Shown piece after piece: positions 7,913 to 15,510 of a DNA stretch of 64,000 nucleotides. The notes below the pieces were generated by a model that had not been told where the DNA came from, ran no database searches, and saw only the letters and a program-made list of their open reading frames with translations. Position 1 is the first letter of the stretch; each line of letters opens with the position of its first letter. The stretch is taken from positions 1,116,001-1,180,000 of the forward strand of contig CAVSJI010000001.1 in NCBI GenBank assembly GCA_963728365.1, given 5' to 3'. The position numbers and the translations under genes are program-made. This DNA comes from VRUE01 sp963728365. GTDB lineage: Bacteria > Actinomycetota > Thermoleophilia > Solirubrobacterales > 70-9.

Positions 7913-9024
7913 CAATCGGGCTCGCCGCGGCGCACGCGGTAGAGCTTGACCCGCGCGTCGAAGCCCTTGAGGCGGCGTTCGCCGGCGAAGGAGTACTCGA
8001 AGGCGTCGGGGGCGGCGCGGCGCGCGTCCGCGTCGGCGAGCACGCTGCCGGGCTTGGCGATCGCCGTGATGCGGCTGGCGAGGTTGACCGGGCGACCGTA
8101 GTAGTCGCCGGTCTGCGTGACCGCGTAGCCGCGGGCTATGCCGGCCCGCAGCTGAGGGAAGTCCTCCCCGGCTTCCTCGGAGGCCTCGACCAGACGCAGG
8201 GCGGCGTCGGTCAGCGCCGCGGCATCGGCGGAGACGAGCATCGCCGCGTCGCCGATCGTCTTCACCAGCCGCACCGGCTGCTCGGCGGCCTGGGTCGCCA
8301 GCTCCTCGAGCCGCCCGGCGACGACGCCCAGCTCTTCTGGCTCGATCTCCTCGCCCAGCTTGGTGAAGCCGACCAGGTCGGCGAAGCAGACCGAGACCTC
8401 GGTGGTCGCCCCCATCTCGCCGGAGGCGAGGTCGGCGGCGCCGATCACGTCCCGGCGCACCTGCTCCAGCAGATGCGCCCGCGCCGCATAGAGCAGGATC
8501 GGCTCGAAGACCGGCAACATGTGCTCCGCGGCCGCGGCGAAGCGCAGCGCCAGATCGCGCTCGGTGTCACCCGGCTGCATCAGCGTGCGCCGGATCAGCT
8601 CGCGGTTGGCGTCGGCGATCCGCGCCGTGCCAAGCCCGATCGTGCGCGCCACTTGGAGGATGCCGTCTTCGGGCAGCCCGGCGTCGACGAAGGCCTTGAC
8701 TCGCCTCGCCGCCTCCAGGTCGGACTGGTTGAGCGAGCGCTCGCCCTCTTCGGGGTAGGGCAACCCCAGCGCCGCATTCGCCCGCTGCAGCAGCTCGAGG
8801 TCGGCGCCGGAGATATCCGCGACTTCCTCGCGCGTATACCGCGCACCGTCCCCGGCCAGCCCCCGCTCGACCGGCAGCAGCGTCAGCCGCCCAACCGCAA
8901 TAGCCTCCCGCAGCTCCTCCAGCGCCACCCCTTCGCCGGCCAGCTGCTCCAGCAACGCCAGCCGATCCGCCCGCGCATCCCCCTCAACCCCCTCGAGCAA
9001 CCCCTCGGCCTCAAAGTCGATCAC
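7909..9024 (-). CDS. Class III adenylate/guanylate cyclase with Rv1264-like regulatory domain
   Basis: 371 residues from the GTG at 9024. Residues about 1-190 match the all-helical autoinhibitory domain seen in mycobacterial Rv1264 and Rv2212 (LAGEGVALEELREAI, LLPVERGL, YTREEVADISG, LGLPYP). Residues about 205-371 are the catalytic domain: SVCFADLVGFT with metal Asp D216, KTIGDAAML with the second metal Asp D259, and PVNLASRIT holding the Asn/Arg transition-state pair. It should make cAMP (KT and D pattern favours ATP) as a dimer, possibly pH-gated like Rv1264. A longer frame reaching into the neighbouring palindrome was rejected as a start. Its stop overlaps that of the convergent methyltransferase. 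Confidence 0.85.
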   Translation of the reverse strand: MIDFEAEGLLEGVEGDARADRLALLEQLAGEGVALEELREAIAVGRLTLLPVERGLAGDGARYTREEVADISGADLELLQRANAALGLPYPEEGERSLNQSDLEAARRVKAFVDAGLPEDGILQVARTIGLGTARIADANRELIRRTLMQPGDTERDLALRFAAAAEHMLPVFEPILLYAARAHLLEQVRRDVIGAADLASGEMGATTEVSVCFADLVGFTKLGEEIEPEELGVVAGRLEELATQAAEQPVRLVKTIGDAAMLVSADAAALTDAALRLVEASEEAGEDFPQLRAGIARGYAVTQTGDYYGRPVNLASRITAIAKPGSVLADADARRAAPDAFEYSFAGERRLKGFDARVKLYRVRRGEPDC

Positions 9025-9045
9025 CCCCCCATTCTCCCGGCTGAC

Positions 9046-9100
9046 GGGGACGTGCCGCAACTTAGAGGTCCGTATAGGTACCTAAGTTGCGGCACGTCCC
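9046..9100. repeat. Palindromic repeat family 1, copy 2 (loop class B)
   Basis: Left arm GGGGACGTGCCGCAACTTAG (from 9046) and right arm CTAAGTTGCGGCACGTCCC (to 9100), with AGGTCCGTATAGGTAC in the centre. It fills the gap between ggt and the cyclase gene on the minus strand, where it could form a hairpin in a read-through transcript. Confidence 0.9.
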
Positions 9101-9102
9101 GG

Positions 9103-10641
9103 TTAGGCGGGGGCTGCGGCGCCGCCGCGGCGGGGGTCGCCGGCGCCGCTGAGGGCGCCGGTGGTGGGGTTGCGGGCTACGGCTTGGACGCCGCCGAAGA
9201 AGAGGTTGATCGCCGGGCGGCGGAGGACGGGGATGTCGCGGGACTCGATCCGGGACAGGGCGTCCTCGTCGATGCCCGGCTCCGCCTGAACGACGCCGGC
9301 CTCGTAATGCAGGCGCGGGGCGCGCACAGCCTGCTCGGCGGCCATCCCCTGCTCGACTGCCCGGACGATCGTCTGCAGGATCGCCGAGCGGATCCGGTTG
9401 GAGCCGGCGCTGCCCAAGCCGAGCTCGATCTCGCCGTCGCGCAGGACGACCGTCGGCGCCATCATCGAGGGAACCCGCCGCCCGGGAGCGATCGCGTGGA
9501 AGCCGAGCGGGTTGAGGTCCTCCTCGCCGAGCATGTTGTTGAGGATCACGCCGCTGCCGGGGACGAGCACGCCCGAGCCGGAGCCGTTCGAGCAGGTGAC
9601 GCTGGCGCACATCCCCTCGCCGTCGAGGACCGAGATGTGCGTGGTGGAGCCGAGCAGGCTGCCGGCGGCGGCATCGAGCACCGGCGGGTCGAGCAGCGCG
9701 GTCTCGAGACCCTCGCCGTAGAGCGCCTCGGCGAAAGCCTCGCCGCGGGCCTCGTTGGCGGCGCCCATCGCGGCGACCAGCTGCTCGGGCCCGCTGCGCC
9801 CTCCGAGCCGCTCGAGCAGGCCGAGGCAGTAGGCAATGAGGATGCCGCCCGAGGAGGGCGGCGGGTTGGTCAGCACCTCGGTGCCGCGAAACGGCACGCG
9901 GATCGGCCGGCGCTCGACCGCCTCGTAGGAGGCGAGGTCGGTCGGTCCGAGCGTGCCGCCGTGCTCGATCACGAACTCGCTCAGCGCGGCGGCGACCTCG
10001 CCGCGAGAGAAGGGCTCGGCCCCCTCGGCACCGTACCGTTCGAGCGCGACGGCCAGTTCGGGGAAGCGGAAGGCCTCCCCTTCGCGCAGCGTCCGCCCGG
10101 CCGGGGCGTAGAGCTCGCGGGTGCCCTCCAGGCGGGCGTGGATCGGCTCGAGGATTTCGAGGATGTAGGCCTGCTCGGCATTGACCGGCGCGCCCTCCCG
10201 GGCGAGGCGCACGCCGGCGCCGACGAGGTCGGCCATCGGGACGGATCCGAAGCGGCGCAGGGCCAGCTCCAGTCCGACCGCCGTCCCCGGCACTCCGCAC
10301 GAGGCCGGCCCGACGTAGAACGTCTGCACGGTCTCCGCGTCGAAGTGGACCGGCACCGCGGCCAGCTCGACCCCGCGGGCGACCTCGTCCCTGCCCGGCG
10401 CCGAGACGAAGAAGTCGATCAGGGTGGTGGCGTCCCCGGTCGAGGCCCGATCTCCGTCAGCCAACTGCGGCGCATGGACCATCATGAAGCCGCCCGCGCC
10501 AAAGCCCGTCAGCGGGCTCTCCACCGCGAACGAGGCCAGCACTGCGGCAACCGCCGCGTCCACCGCGTTGCCGCCCTCGCGCAGCACCTCGGCGCCCGCC
10601 TCCGCGGTCAGGGGATGACCCGCCGCGACGACGCCATTCAT
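9103..10641 (-). CDS. ggt: Gamma-glutamyltransferase
   Basis: 512 residues, one open frame covering both future subunits. The N-terminal part has the family start VVAAGHPLTAEAGAEVLREGGNAVDAAVA and GFGAGGFMMVH. The autoproteolytic Thr nucleophile is in GSTTHISVLDGEGMCASVT, and the substrate loop follows as GSGSGVLVPGSGVILNN. These enzymes split gamma-glutamyl amides such as glutathione or transfer the glutamyl group. No signal peptide is visible, so this one looks cytoplasmic, unlike the periplasmic E. coli enzyme; that fits a role in recycling intracellular gamma-glutamyl compounds. The stop codon sits 3 bases from a palindromic repeat. Confidence 0.85.
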   Translation of the reverse strand: MNGVVAAGHPLTAEAGAEVLREGGNAVDAAVAAVLASFAVESPLTGFGAGGFMMVHAPQLADGDRASTGDATTLIDFFVSAPGRDEVARGVELAAVPVHFDAETVQTFYVGPASCGVPGTAVGLELALRRFGSVPMADLVGAGVRLAREGAPVNAEQAYILEILEPIHARLEGTRELYAPAGRTLREGEAFRFPELAVALERYGAEGAEPFSRGEVAAALSEFVIEHGGTLGPTDLASYEAVERRPIRVPFRGTEVLTNPPPSSGGILIAYCLGLLERLGGRSGPEQLVAAMGAANEARGEAFAEALYGEGLETALLDPPVLDAAAGSLLGSTTHISVLDGEGMCASVTCSNGSGSGVLVPGSGVILNNMLGEEDLNPLGFHAIAPGRRVPSMMAPTVVLRDGEIELGLGSAGSNRIRSAILQTIVRAVEQGMAAEQAVRAPRLHYEAGVVQAEPGIDEDALSRIESRDIPVLRRPAINLFFGGVQAVARNPTTGALSGAGDPRRGGAAAPA

Positions 10642-10780
10642 CGCCAGGGCTCCGGGTGGAGACCCCTCCCGAGAATGGGGTGGTGCAGGGGCGAGCGAAA
10701 ACCGAGCATGAGTTGGACGGGGACGACGTCAGGCGAAGGTTTGCAGCCGCCCATCTGCCGCCGCAGGGAGGGAGTGGCCT

Positions 10781-12133
10781 CTACCCGGGGAGGAACTCGG
10801 GCACGTCGAGGGCGTCGAGGCCGCCGGAGCGCTCGGCGCGGCCGCGCGGTGCGTCCTTGGTGCGCCGGATGGTCGGCTCGGCCAGCGGCCGGCGAGGCGC
10901 CGAGCGACCGTCGAAGCGGGTGGCGACCACCGTGACCCAGACCTGGTCCTTGAGAGCCTCGTCGACGTTGGCGCCGAAGATGATGTTGGCGTCGGGGTGG
11001 GCGGCCTCGCCGACCAGCTTCGCCGCCTCGCTGACCTCGACCAGCGAGAGGTCGGCGCCGCCGGTGATCGAGAGCAGGATCGCCCGCGCCCCCTCCATCG
11101 AGGTCTCGAGCAGCGGCGAGGAAATCGCTTTTTCGGCGGCCAGGATCGCCCGGTCGTTGCCATGGCCCATGCCGATCCCGAGCAGCGCCCGGCCAGCCTC
11201 CGACATGATCGTGCGCACGTCGGCGAAGTCGAGGTTGATCACGGCGGGCAGGGTGACCAGGTCGGAGATGCCCTGCACGCCCTGGCGCAGAACGTCGTCG
11301 GCGACCTGGAAGGCCTCGACCATCGAGGTCTGCTGGTCGAGCACCTCGAGCAGGCGATCGTTGGGGACGACGATCAGCGTGTCGACCTCGGCGGCCAGTT
11401 CCTCGATGCCCTTGGAGGCCTGGTTGCCGCGGCGGCTGCCCTCGAAGCTGAACGGCTTGGTGACGATGCCGACCGTGAGCGCACCGACCTCGCGAGCGAG
11501 GCGGGCGATCACTGGCGCGGCGCCGGTACCCGTGCCGCCGCCTGCCCCGGCGGCGACGAAGACCATGTCAGAGCCCTTCAGCAGGCGCTTGATTTTGTCC
11601 TGTTCTTCGAAGGCCGAGCGGTGGCCGAGCTCCGGGTCGGCGCCCGCGCCGAGCCCGCGTGTGGACTCGTCGCCGATGTGCACGGTGACGTCGGCGACGC
11701 AGAGCTGCAGCGACTGAAGATCGGTGTTGACCGCCATGAACTCGACGCCCGGGATCCGCGCCTCGACCATCCGGTTGACGGCGTTGACACCGCCGCCGCC
11801 GACGCCGACGACCCGGATCACCGGCTGGTGCGGCTCACCGCTCCCAGGCGGCTCATAAGCAGGCTCCTCCCGCCCGTACCGGGGCGTCTCGACTATCGGC
11901 TCAAGCTCACGCCGCGAAGAAGAAGGCTCCTCCGAGAACACCCGCTTCAACCGCTCGGGGGGAGATTCAGTCGCCTCTCCGGCGGGTGGCGGTGTCGGGG
12001 GGACCTCGCCCGAAGAAGCTTTGGCTGCCGGAGGATCCCCTGCGCCGACAGGACCCGCCGACTGATCCGGCTCGTCCTTGGACTCGTCCCGAGTCGTGGA
12101 CCTGAAGAGGTCCGAGAGTGGCCCCTCTCGCAT
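10781..12133 (-). CDS. ftsZ: Cell division protein FtsZ with long N-terminal extension
   Basis: 450 residues from the ATG at 12133, which has an AAAGGG site upstream; another ATG at 12160 lies inside the parA end. The GTPase core starts only near residue 104 (VIRVVGVGGGGVNAVNRM) and carries the tubulin signature GGGTGTG (198-204) and the T7 synergy loop NLDFADV (300-306). The C-terminal peptide LDVPEFLPG matches the FtsA/SepF-binding tail of FtsZ. The first 103 residues are Pro/Ser/Glu-rich and unlike ordinary FtsZ, which begins within 10-20 residues of the core; they include the same motif (AGPVxAGDPP...AKASSG.VPPT.PPAGE) as the upstream ParA. The gene is almost certainly the division FtsZ, though the usual mur/ftsQ neighbours are absent here. 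Confidence 0.9.
   Translation of the reverse strand: MREGPLSDLFRSTTRDESKDEPDQSAGPVGAGDPPAAKASSGEVPPTPPPAGEATESPPERLKRVFSEEPSSSRRELEPIVETPRYGREEPAYEPPGSGEPHQPVIRVVGVGGGGVNAVNRMVEARIPGVEFMAVNTDLQSLQLCVADVTVHIGDESTRGLGAGADPELGHRSAFEEQDKIKRLLKGSDMVFVAAGAGGGTGTGAAPVIARLAREVGALTVGIVTKPFSFEGSRRGNQASKGIEELAAEVDTLIVVPNDRLLEVLDQQTSMVEAFQVADDVLRQGVQGISDLVTLPAVINLDFADVRTIMSEAGRALLGIGMGHGNDRAILAAEKAISSPLLETSMEGARAILLSITGGADLSLVEVSEAAKLVGEAAHPDANIIFGANVDEALKDQVWVTVVATRFDGRSAPRRPLAEPTIRRTKDAPRGRAERSGGLDALDVPEFLPG
11979..12060. repeat. In-frame palindromic element inside ftsZ
   Basis: An imperfect palindrome of about 82 bp: outer arms CGGCGGGT and ACCCGCCG, with inner pairs around GTGTCGGGG and CCCCTGCGCCGAC. 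It is read in frame and encodes residues about 26-52 of FtsZ. A close homologue lies at 13075-13166 in the parA gene, in the same frame and orientation. The alignment differs by a small in-frame indel (GGGGGTGGT-type triplets) and scattered substitutions. Confidence 0.75.
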
Positions 12134-12146
12134 GCTCGCCCTTTTG

Positions 12147-13313
12147 TCACGCCGACTCATGTGCGAGTACCTCCTCAGCCAGGTCGCGGTAGTAGCCCGC
12201 GGCATTCCCCTGGGGATCGTACTTGAGGACGCTCGAGCCTTTCACCGGGGCCTCGGCGAACTTGATCGCCTTGCGGATGCGGGACTTGAAGACCAGGTCG
12301 CCGAAGTTCTCCTCGAGGATCTCGACCGCCTCCTTGGCGTGCACCGTGCGCGCGTCGAGCATCGTCGGCAGGATGCCCTCGATCCGCACGTCGGGATTGA
12401 GGTTCTCCTGGATCATCTTCAGCGTGTTCTGCAGCTGCACGAGGCCGCGCATCGAGAGGTACTCGCACTGGACCGGGACGATCACCTTGTTGGCCGCGGT
12501 CAGCGCGTTGATCGTCAGCAGCCCGAGGCTGGGCGGCGTGTCGATGCAGACGAAGTCGTAGTCGCCGGAGACCTCTTTCAGCGCCTTCTCGAGCGAGCGC
12601 TCGCGGCCGATCTTGGTGCTCATCGCGATCTCCGCCCCGGCCAGGTCGATCGAGGCGACGGCGATGTCGATCTCGCGCTTCTGGATGATCTCCGAGAGCG
12701 GCATGTCGTGGACCAGCACGTCATAGAGGCTCTTCTCGACCTTGTCCGGGTCGATCCCCTGGCTCATCGTCAGGTTCCCCTGAGGATCCAGATCCACGCA
12801 GAGCACCCGATGCCCAGACTCGGCAAAGGCCACCGCCAGATTGAGCGTGGTGGTCGTCTTAGCCACCCCACCCTTCTGGTTCGCAAAAGCAATCACCTCA
12901 GCATGCTTGGTCGGCGCCTCGGGCTCGGCCTTCTCCGCCACGGCCTCCCGCCGACTCGGCGCAAGCAAATCCGCCGGCATGAACCGCTCGGGCTCGTCCG
13001 CGACCTCAGAAGCTTCCTCAACTTCAGGAGAGGCCGTCTCCGCCTGGACTGGAGCGTCAACCGTGCTCGTCTCACCGGCGGGTGGCGCTGTAGGGGGAAC
13101 CGCCCCCGAGGACGCTTTAGCGACCGGAGGGGGTGGTGGGTCCCCTGCAGCGACAGGACCCGCCGGCTGCGAACGCTCGCGCTCGGGCAGGTCGCCACTG
13201 CGCTCACGCTCAGGCACCGCAGCTTCGATCTCCTCCAGCTCTTCGACGATCGGATGTGTCTCCTCCACGACCGGAGGCTCCTTGAACTTGTTCTTGCGGC
13301 TGAGGAATCCCAT
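12147..13313 (-). CDS. ParA/Soj-family ATPase with disordered N-terminal extension
   Basis: 388 residues from the ATG at 13313. The first 137 residues are Pro/Glu-rich and disordered. The ParA core follows: deviant Walker A NQKGGVAKTTT (145-155), DLDPQGNLT, IDTPPSLGLLTINAL (Walker B) and VPVQCEYLSMRGL. ParA ATPases bind nonspecific DNA when ATP-loaded and position chromosomes, plasmids or division machinery. No parB is next to it. The stop lies 14 bases before the ftsZ ATG used here (and inside the frame of an earlier ftsZ ATG), so the two are co-transcribed and a role in placing the division ring, like MipZ or PomZ relatives, is an attractive inference. The extension shares a 30-residue motif with FtsZ. 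Confidence 0.85.
   Translation of the reverse strand: MGFLSRKNKFKEPPVVEETHPIVEELEEIEAAVPERERSGDLPERERSQPAGPVAAGDPPPPPVAKASSGAVPPTAPPAGETSTVDAPVQAETASPEVEEASEVADEPERFMPADLLAPSRREAVAEKAEPEAPTKHAEVIAFANQKGGVAKTTTTLNLAVAFAESGHRVLCVDLDPQGNLTMSQGIDPDKVEKSLYDVLVHDMPLSEIIQKREIDIAVASIDLAGAEIAMSTKIGRERSLEKALKEVSGDYDFVCIDTPPSLGLLTINALTAANKVIVPVQCEYLSMRGLVQLQNTLKMIQENLNPDVRIEGILPTMLDARTVHAKEAVEILEENFGDLVFKSRIRKAIKFAEAPVKGSSVLKYDPQGNAAGYYRDLAEEVLAHESA
13075..13166. repeat. In-frame palindromic element inside the parA-family gene
   Basis: About 92 bp bounded by CCGGCGGGT and ACCCGCCGG, with further complementary pairs (CGCTGTAGGGG against CCCCTGCAGCG, and ACCGCCCCC against GGGGGTGGT) around a CGCTTTAGCG centre, so nearly the whole element can fold on itself. 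It encodes residues about 50-80 of the ParA-family protein. It is the partner copy of the element at 11979-12060. Confidence 0.75.
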
Positions 13314-14299
13314 TGCGCGGGTATTCGCATGGCCACCCACTTTTCCTGCCGCCCACCGAAATTGCTAGGAATCACCCGCTGACCGAGCTGCTCGACAAGC
13401 GACTGCTCTTCGTCACCGGCAAGGGCGGCGTGGGCAAGACCACGGTTGCCGTGGCGCTCGGCCTGCGCGCCGCGGCCGAAGGCAAGCGCACGATCGTCTG
13501 CGAGGTCGCCTCCCAGGAGAACGCATCGCGCTTCTTCGGCCACGCCGAGGTCGGCTTCCACGAGGTCGAGATGCGCGAGAACCTCTGGTCGATCTCGATC
13601 GACCCCGACGAGTCGATGCGCGAGTACGTGCTGCTCCAGCTCAAGGTGCGGGCGATGCGCGACATGCTCTTCCGCAGCCGCATCTTCACCTACCTGGCCG
13701 CCGCCACGCCCGGCCTCAAGGAGCTGGTCACGATCGGCAAGATCTGGGAGCTCACCCAGCTCGACCGCAAGGTGAGGCACGGCCGCAAGTACGACCTGGT
13801 GATCGTCGACGCGCCCGCCACCGGCCACGGCGTCGGCTTCCTGCAGACGCCGCGCACCTTCGCCTCGATCGCTCGCCTCGGCCCGATCCACTCGCAGGCG
13901 CAGCAGCTCGACCGGCTGATCGTCGACCGCGAGCACACCGGCGTGGCGATCGTCTCGCTGCCCGAGGAGATGCCGGTCAACGAGTCCGCCGCCCTCGAGC
14001 ATGACCTGCGCGAGGAGGTCGGCGTCGCCGTCGACCGCGTCTACATGAACGCGCTCTACCCGGAGCGCTTCTCCGGCGAGGAGAGCGAGCGGCTGGCGGC
14101 GCTCGCCGGCGGCGAGGACGGCGCCGTGCGCGCCGCCGCCCGCGCCGCGGTCTCCGAGCACGAACGCGCCCGCTCCCAGCGCGCCCAGCTCGCCCGCCTG
14201 CGCCGCCGCGTGCAGGCGCCGGTCAAGACCCTGCCCTTCCTCTTCGAGCCCGAGCTGGGCGTCGAGGGGGCCGAGCGGCTGGCGCGGAGGCTGGGCTGA
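13313..14299 (+). CDS. ArsA/GET3-like ATPase, first of a pair
   Basis: Up to 328 residues. The family core begins LDKRLLFVTGKGGVGKTTVA (deviant Walker A with the signature Lys), then IVCEVASQENASRFFG, and VIVDAPATGHGVGFLQTP (switch II region). No soluble ArsA metal site is obvious. The start is uncertain: the only in-frame ATG/GTG/TTG is TTG at 13313, which overlaps the divergent parA start, while similarity begins about 22 codons later next to a possible CTG at 13379 with AGGA eight bases upstream. It overlaps the second ATPase gene by one base (TGATG). Mycobacteria carry a comparable pair, Rv3679-Rv3680, which act as a complex; the cargo here is unknown. Confidence 0.75.
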   Translation: MRGYSHGHPLFLPPTEIARNHPLTELLDKRLLFVTGKGGVGKTTVAVALGLRAAAEGKRTIVCEVASQENASRFFGHAEVGFHEVEMRENLWSISIDPDESMREYVLLQLKVRAMRDMLFRSRIFTYLAAATPGLKELVTIGKIWELTQLDRKVRHGRKYDLVIVDAPATGHGVGFLQTPRTFASIARLGPIHSQAQQLDRLIVDREHTGVAIVSLPEEMPVNESAALEHDLREEVGVAVDRVYMNALYPERFSGEESERLAALAGGEDGAVRAAARAAVSEHERARSQRAQLARLRRRVQAPVKTLPFLFEPELGVEGAERLARRLG

Positions 14300-15447
14300 T
14301 GCCCTCGGTCGGCGAGATCCTCGACGGCAAGCAGATCTGCATCTGCGCCGGCTCGGGCGGGGTCGGCAAGACGACCACCTCGGCGGCGATCGCCACCGGA
14401 ATGGCGGCGCGCGGGCTGCGCGTCTGCGTGCTGACGATCGACCCGGCGAAGCGGCTCGCCGACTCGCTCGGCCTCGAGGAGCTCGGTAACGAGGCGCGCC
14501 AGGTCGACCCGGCGCTCTTCGCCGAGCAGGGGGTCGAGATCAAGGGCGAGCTCTGGGCGATGATGCTCGACGCCAAGGCGACCTTCGACGAGCTCGTCGC
14601 CCGCCAGGCGCCTGATGAGGAGGCGCGCGACCGGGTGCTCGGCAACCGCATCTACCAGCAGATCTCCAGCGCCCTGGCCGGCTCGCAGGAGTACATGGCG
14701 ATGGAGAAGCTCTTCGAGCTGCACACCGAGGACCGCTTCGACCTGCTCGTCCTCGACACGCCGCCGACCCGCAACGCGCTTGACTTCCTCGACGCGCCCA
14801 AACGGCTGACCCAGTTCATCGAAGGGCGCTCGCTGCGCGTCTTCATGAAGCCGACCGGGTTCGCAGCGAAGGTCGCCGGGCGCGGCGCCTCGGTGGCGCT
14901 CAGCGTCTTCAAGCGGATCGTCGGCTTCGACCTGATCGCCGACCTGGCCGAGTTCTTCAACGCCTTCAGCGGCATGGTCGACGGCTTCCAGGCGCGGGCG
15001 CGGCGCGTCAACAGCCTGCTCGCCGACCGCCGCACCTGCTTTTTGGTCGTCTGCGGCCCGCAGGGCGAGCCGGTCGACGAGGCGGTCTACTTCCACCGCA
15101 AGCTGGTCGAAGCGAAGCTGCCCTTCGGAGGAGTGATCGTCAACAAGGTCCACTACCCGGCCGAGCGCCTGCGCGGCGACGGCGTCGATCTGCCCGCGGT
15201 GCTCGCCGAGCGGCTGGGGGAGGACCTCGGCGGCCGGGTCTGCGACAACTTCGCCGACTACCAGACGCTAGCCGAGCGCGACGCCCGCAACATCGACCGC
15301 CTCGCGGAGGAGCTGCGCACCCAGGCGGTGATCCGCGTCCCCTATCTGGACGAGGACGTCCACGACCTCGCCGGCCTCGCCGAGATCAACCGCTACCTAT
15401 TCGCCAGCGTCGAGCAACGCGAGGCACGAGCCGCCGGCCGCGCGTGA
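14299..15447 (+). CDS. ArsA/GET3-like ATPase, second of a pair
   Basis: 382 residues. Walker A is AGSGGVGKTTTS (about residues 18-29), with the second signature DPAKRLADSLGL and DTPPTRNALDFLDAPKRL. The middle part (residues about 170-250) contains hydrophobic helices (LSVFKRIVGFDLIADLAEFFNAFSG in part) that could bind a hydrophobic segment as GET3 does. It shares the operon with the previous gene by a one-base overlap, so a heteromeric ATPase is likely. It is followed by an 11-bp hairpin at 15450-15500. Tail-anchored protein insertion and small-molecule stress tolerance have both been linked to this family; the sequence does not decide. Confidence 0.8.
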   Translation: MPSVGEILDGKQICICAGSGGVGKTTTSAAIATGMAARGLRVCVLTIDPAKRLADSLGLEELGNEARQVDPALFAEQGVEIKGELWAMMLDAKATFDELVARQAPDEEARDRVLGNRIYQQISSALAGSQEYMAMEKLFELHTEDRFDLLVLDTPPTRNALDFLDAPKRLTQFIEGRSLRVFMKPTGFAAKVAGRGASVALSVFKRIVGFDLIADLAEFFNAFSGMVDGFQARARRVNSLLADRRTCFLVVCGPQGEPVDEAVYFHRKLVEAKLPFGGVIVNKVHYPAERLRGDGVDLPAVLAERLGEDLGGRVCDNFADYQTLAERDARNIDRLAEELRTQAVIRVPYLDEDVHDLAGLAEINRYLFASVEQREARAAGRA

Positions 15448-15449
15448 GT

Positions 15450-15500
15450 GGGCCGACGGGCCGAAAATGAACCCATAGAAGGAAATCGTCCCGTCGGCCC
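15450..15500. terminator. Bidirectional hairpin terminator candidate
   Basis: Perfect 11-bp arms GGGCCGACGGG (15450-15460) and CCCGTCGGCCC (15490-15500) enclose 29 bases. It sits exactly between two convergent genes (ArsA2 stop 15447, next stop 15511), so it could end transcription from both sides. Confidence 0.6.
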
Positions 15501-15510
15501 CTCGGGGCCG

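Noticed and set aside
7909..9060. A longer cyclase start inside palindrome copy 2 (MRHVPVSREN...)
   Set aside because: The same RHVPG-type peptide appears wherever the palindrome is read in this frame, so it reflects the repeat and not the protein; the GTG at 9024 starts at the family N-terminus.
11888..11900. TATCGGCTCAAG inside ftsZ, resembling the reverse of the sigma-28-like -10
   Set aside because: It is within coding sequence with no matching -35 and no gene start nearby.
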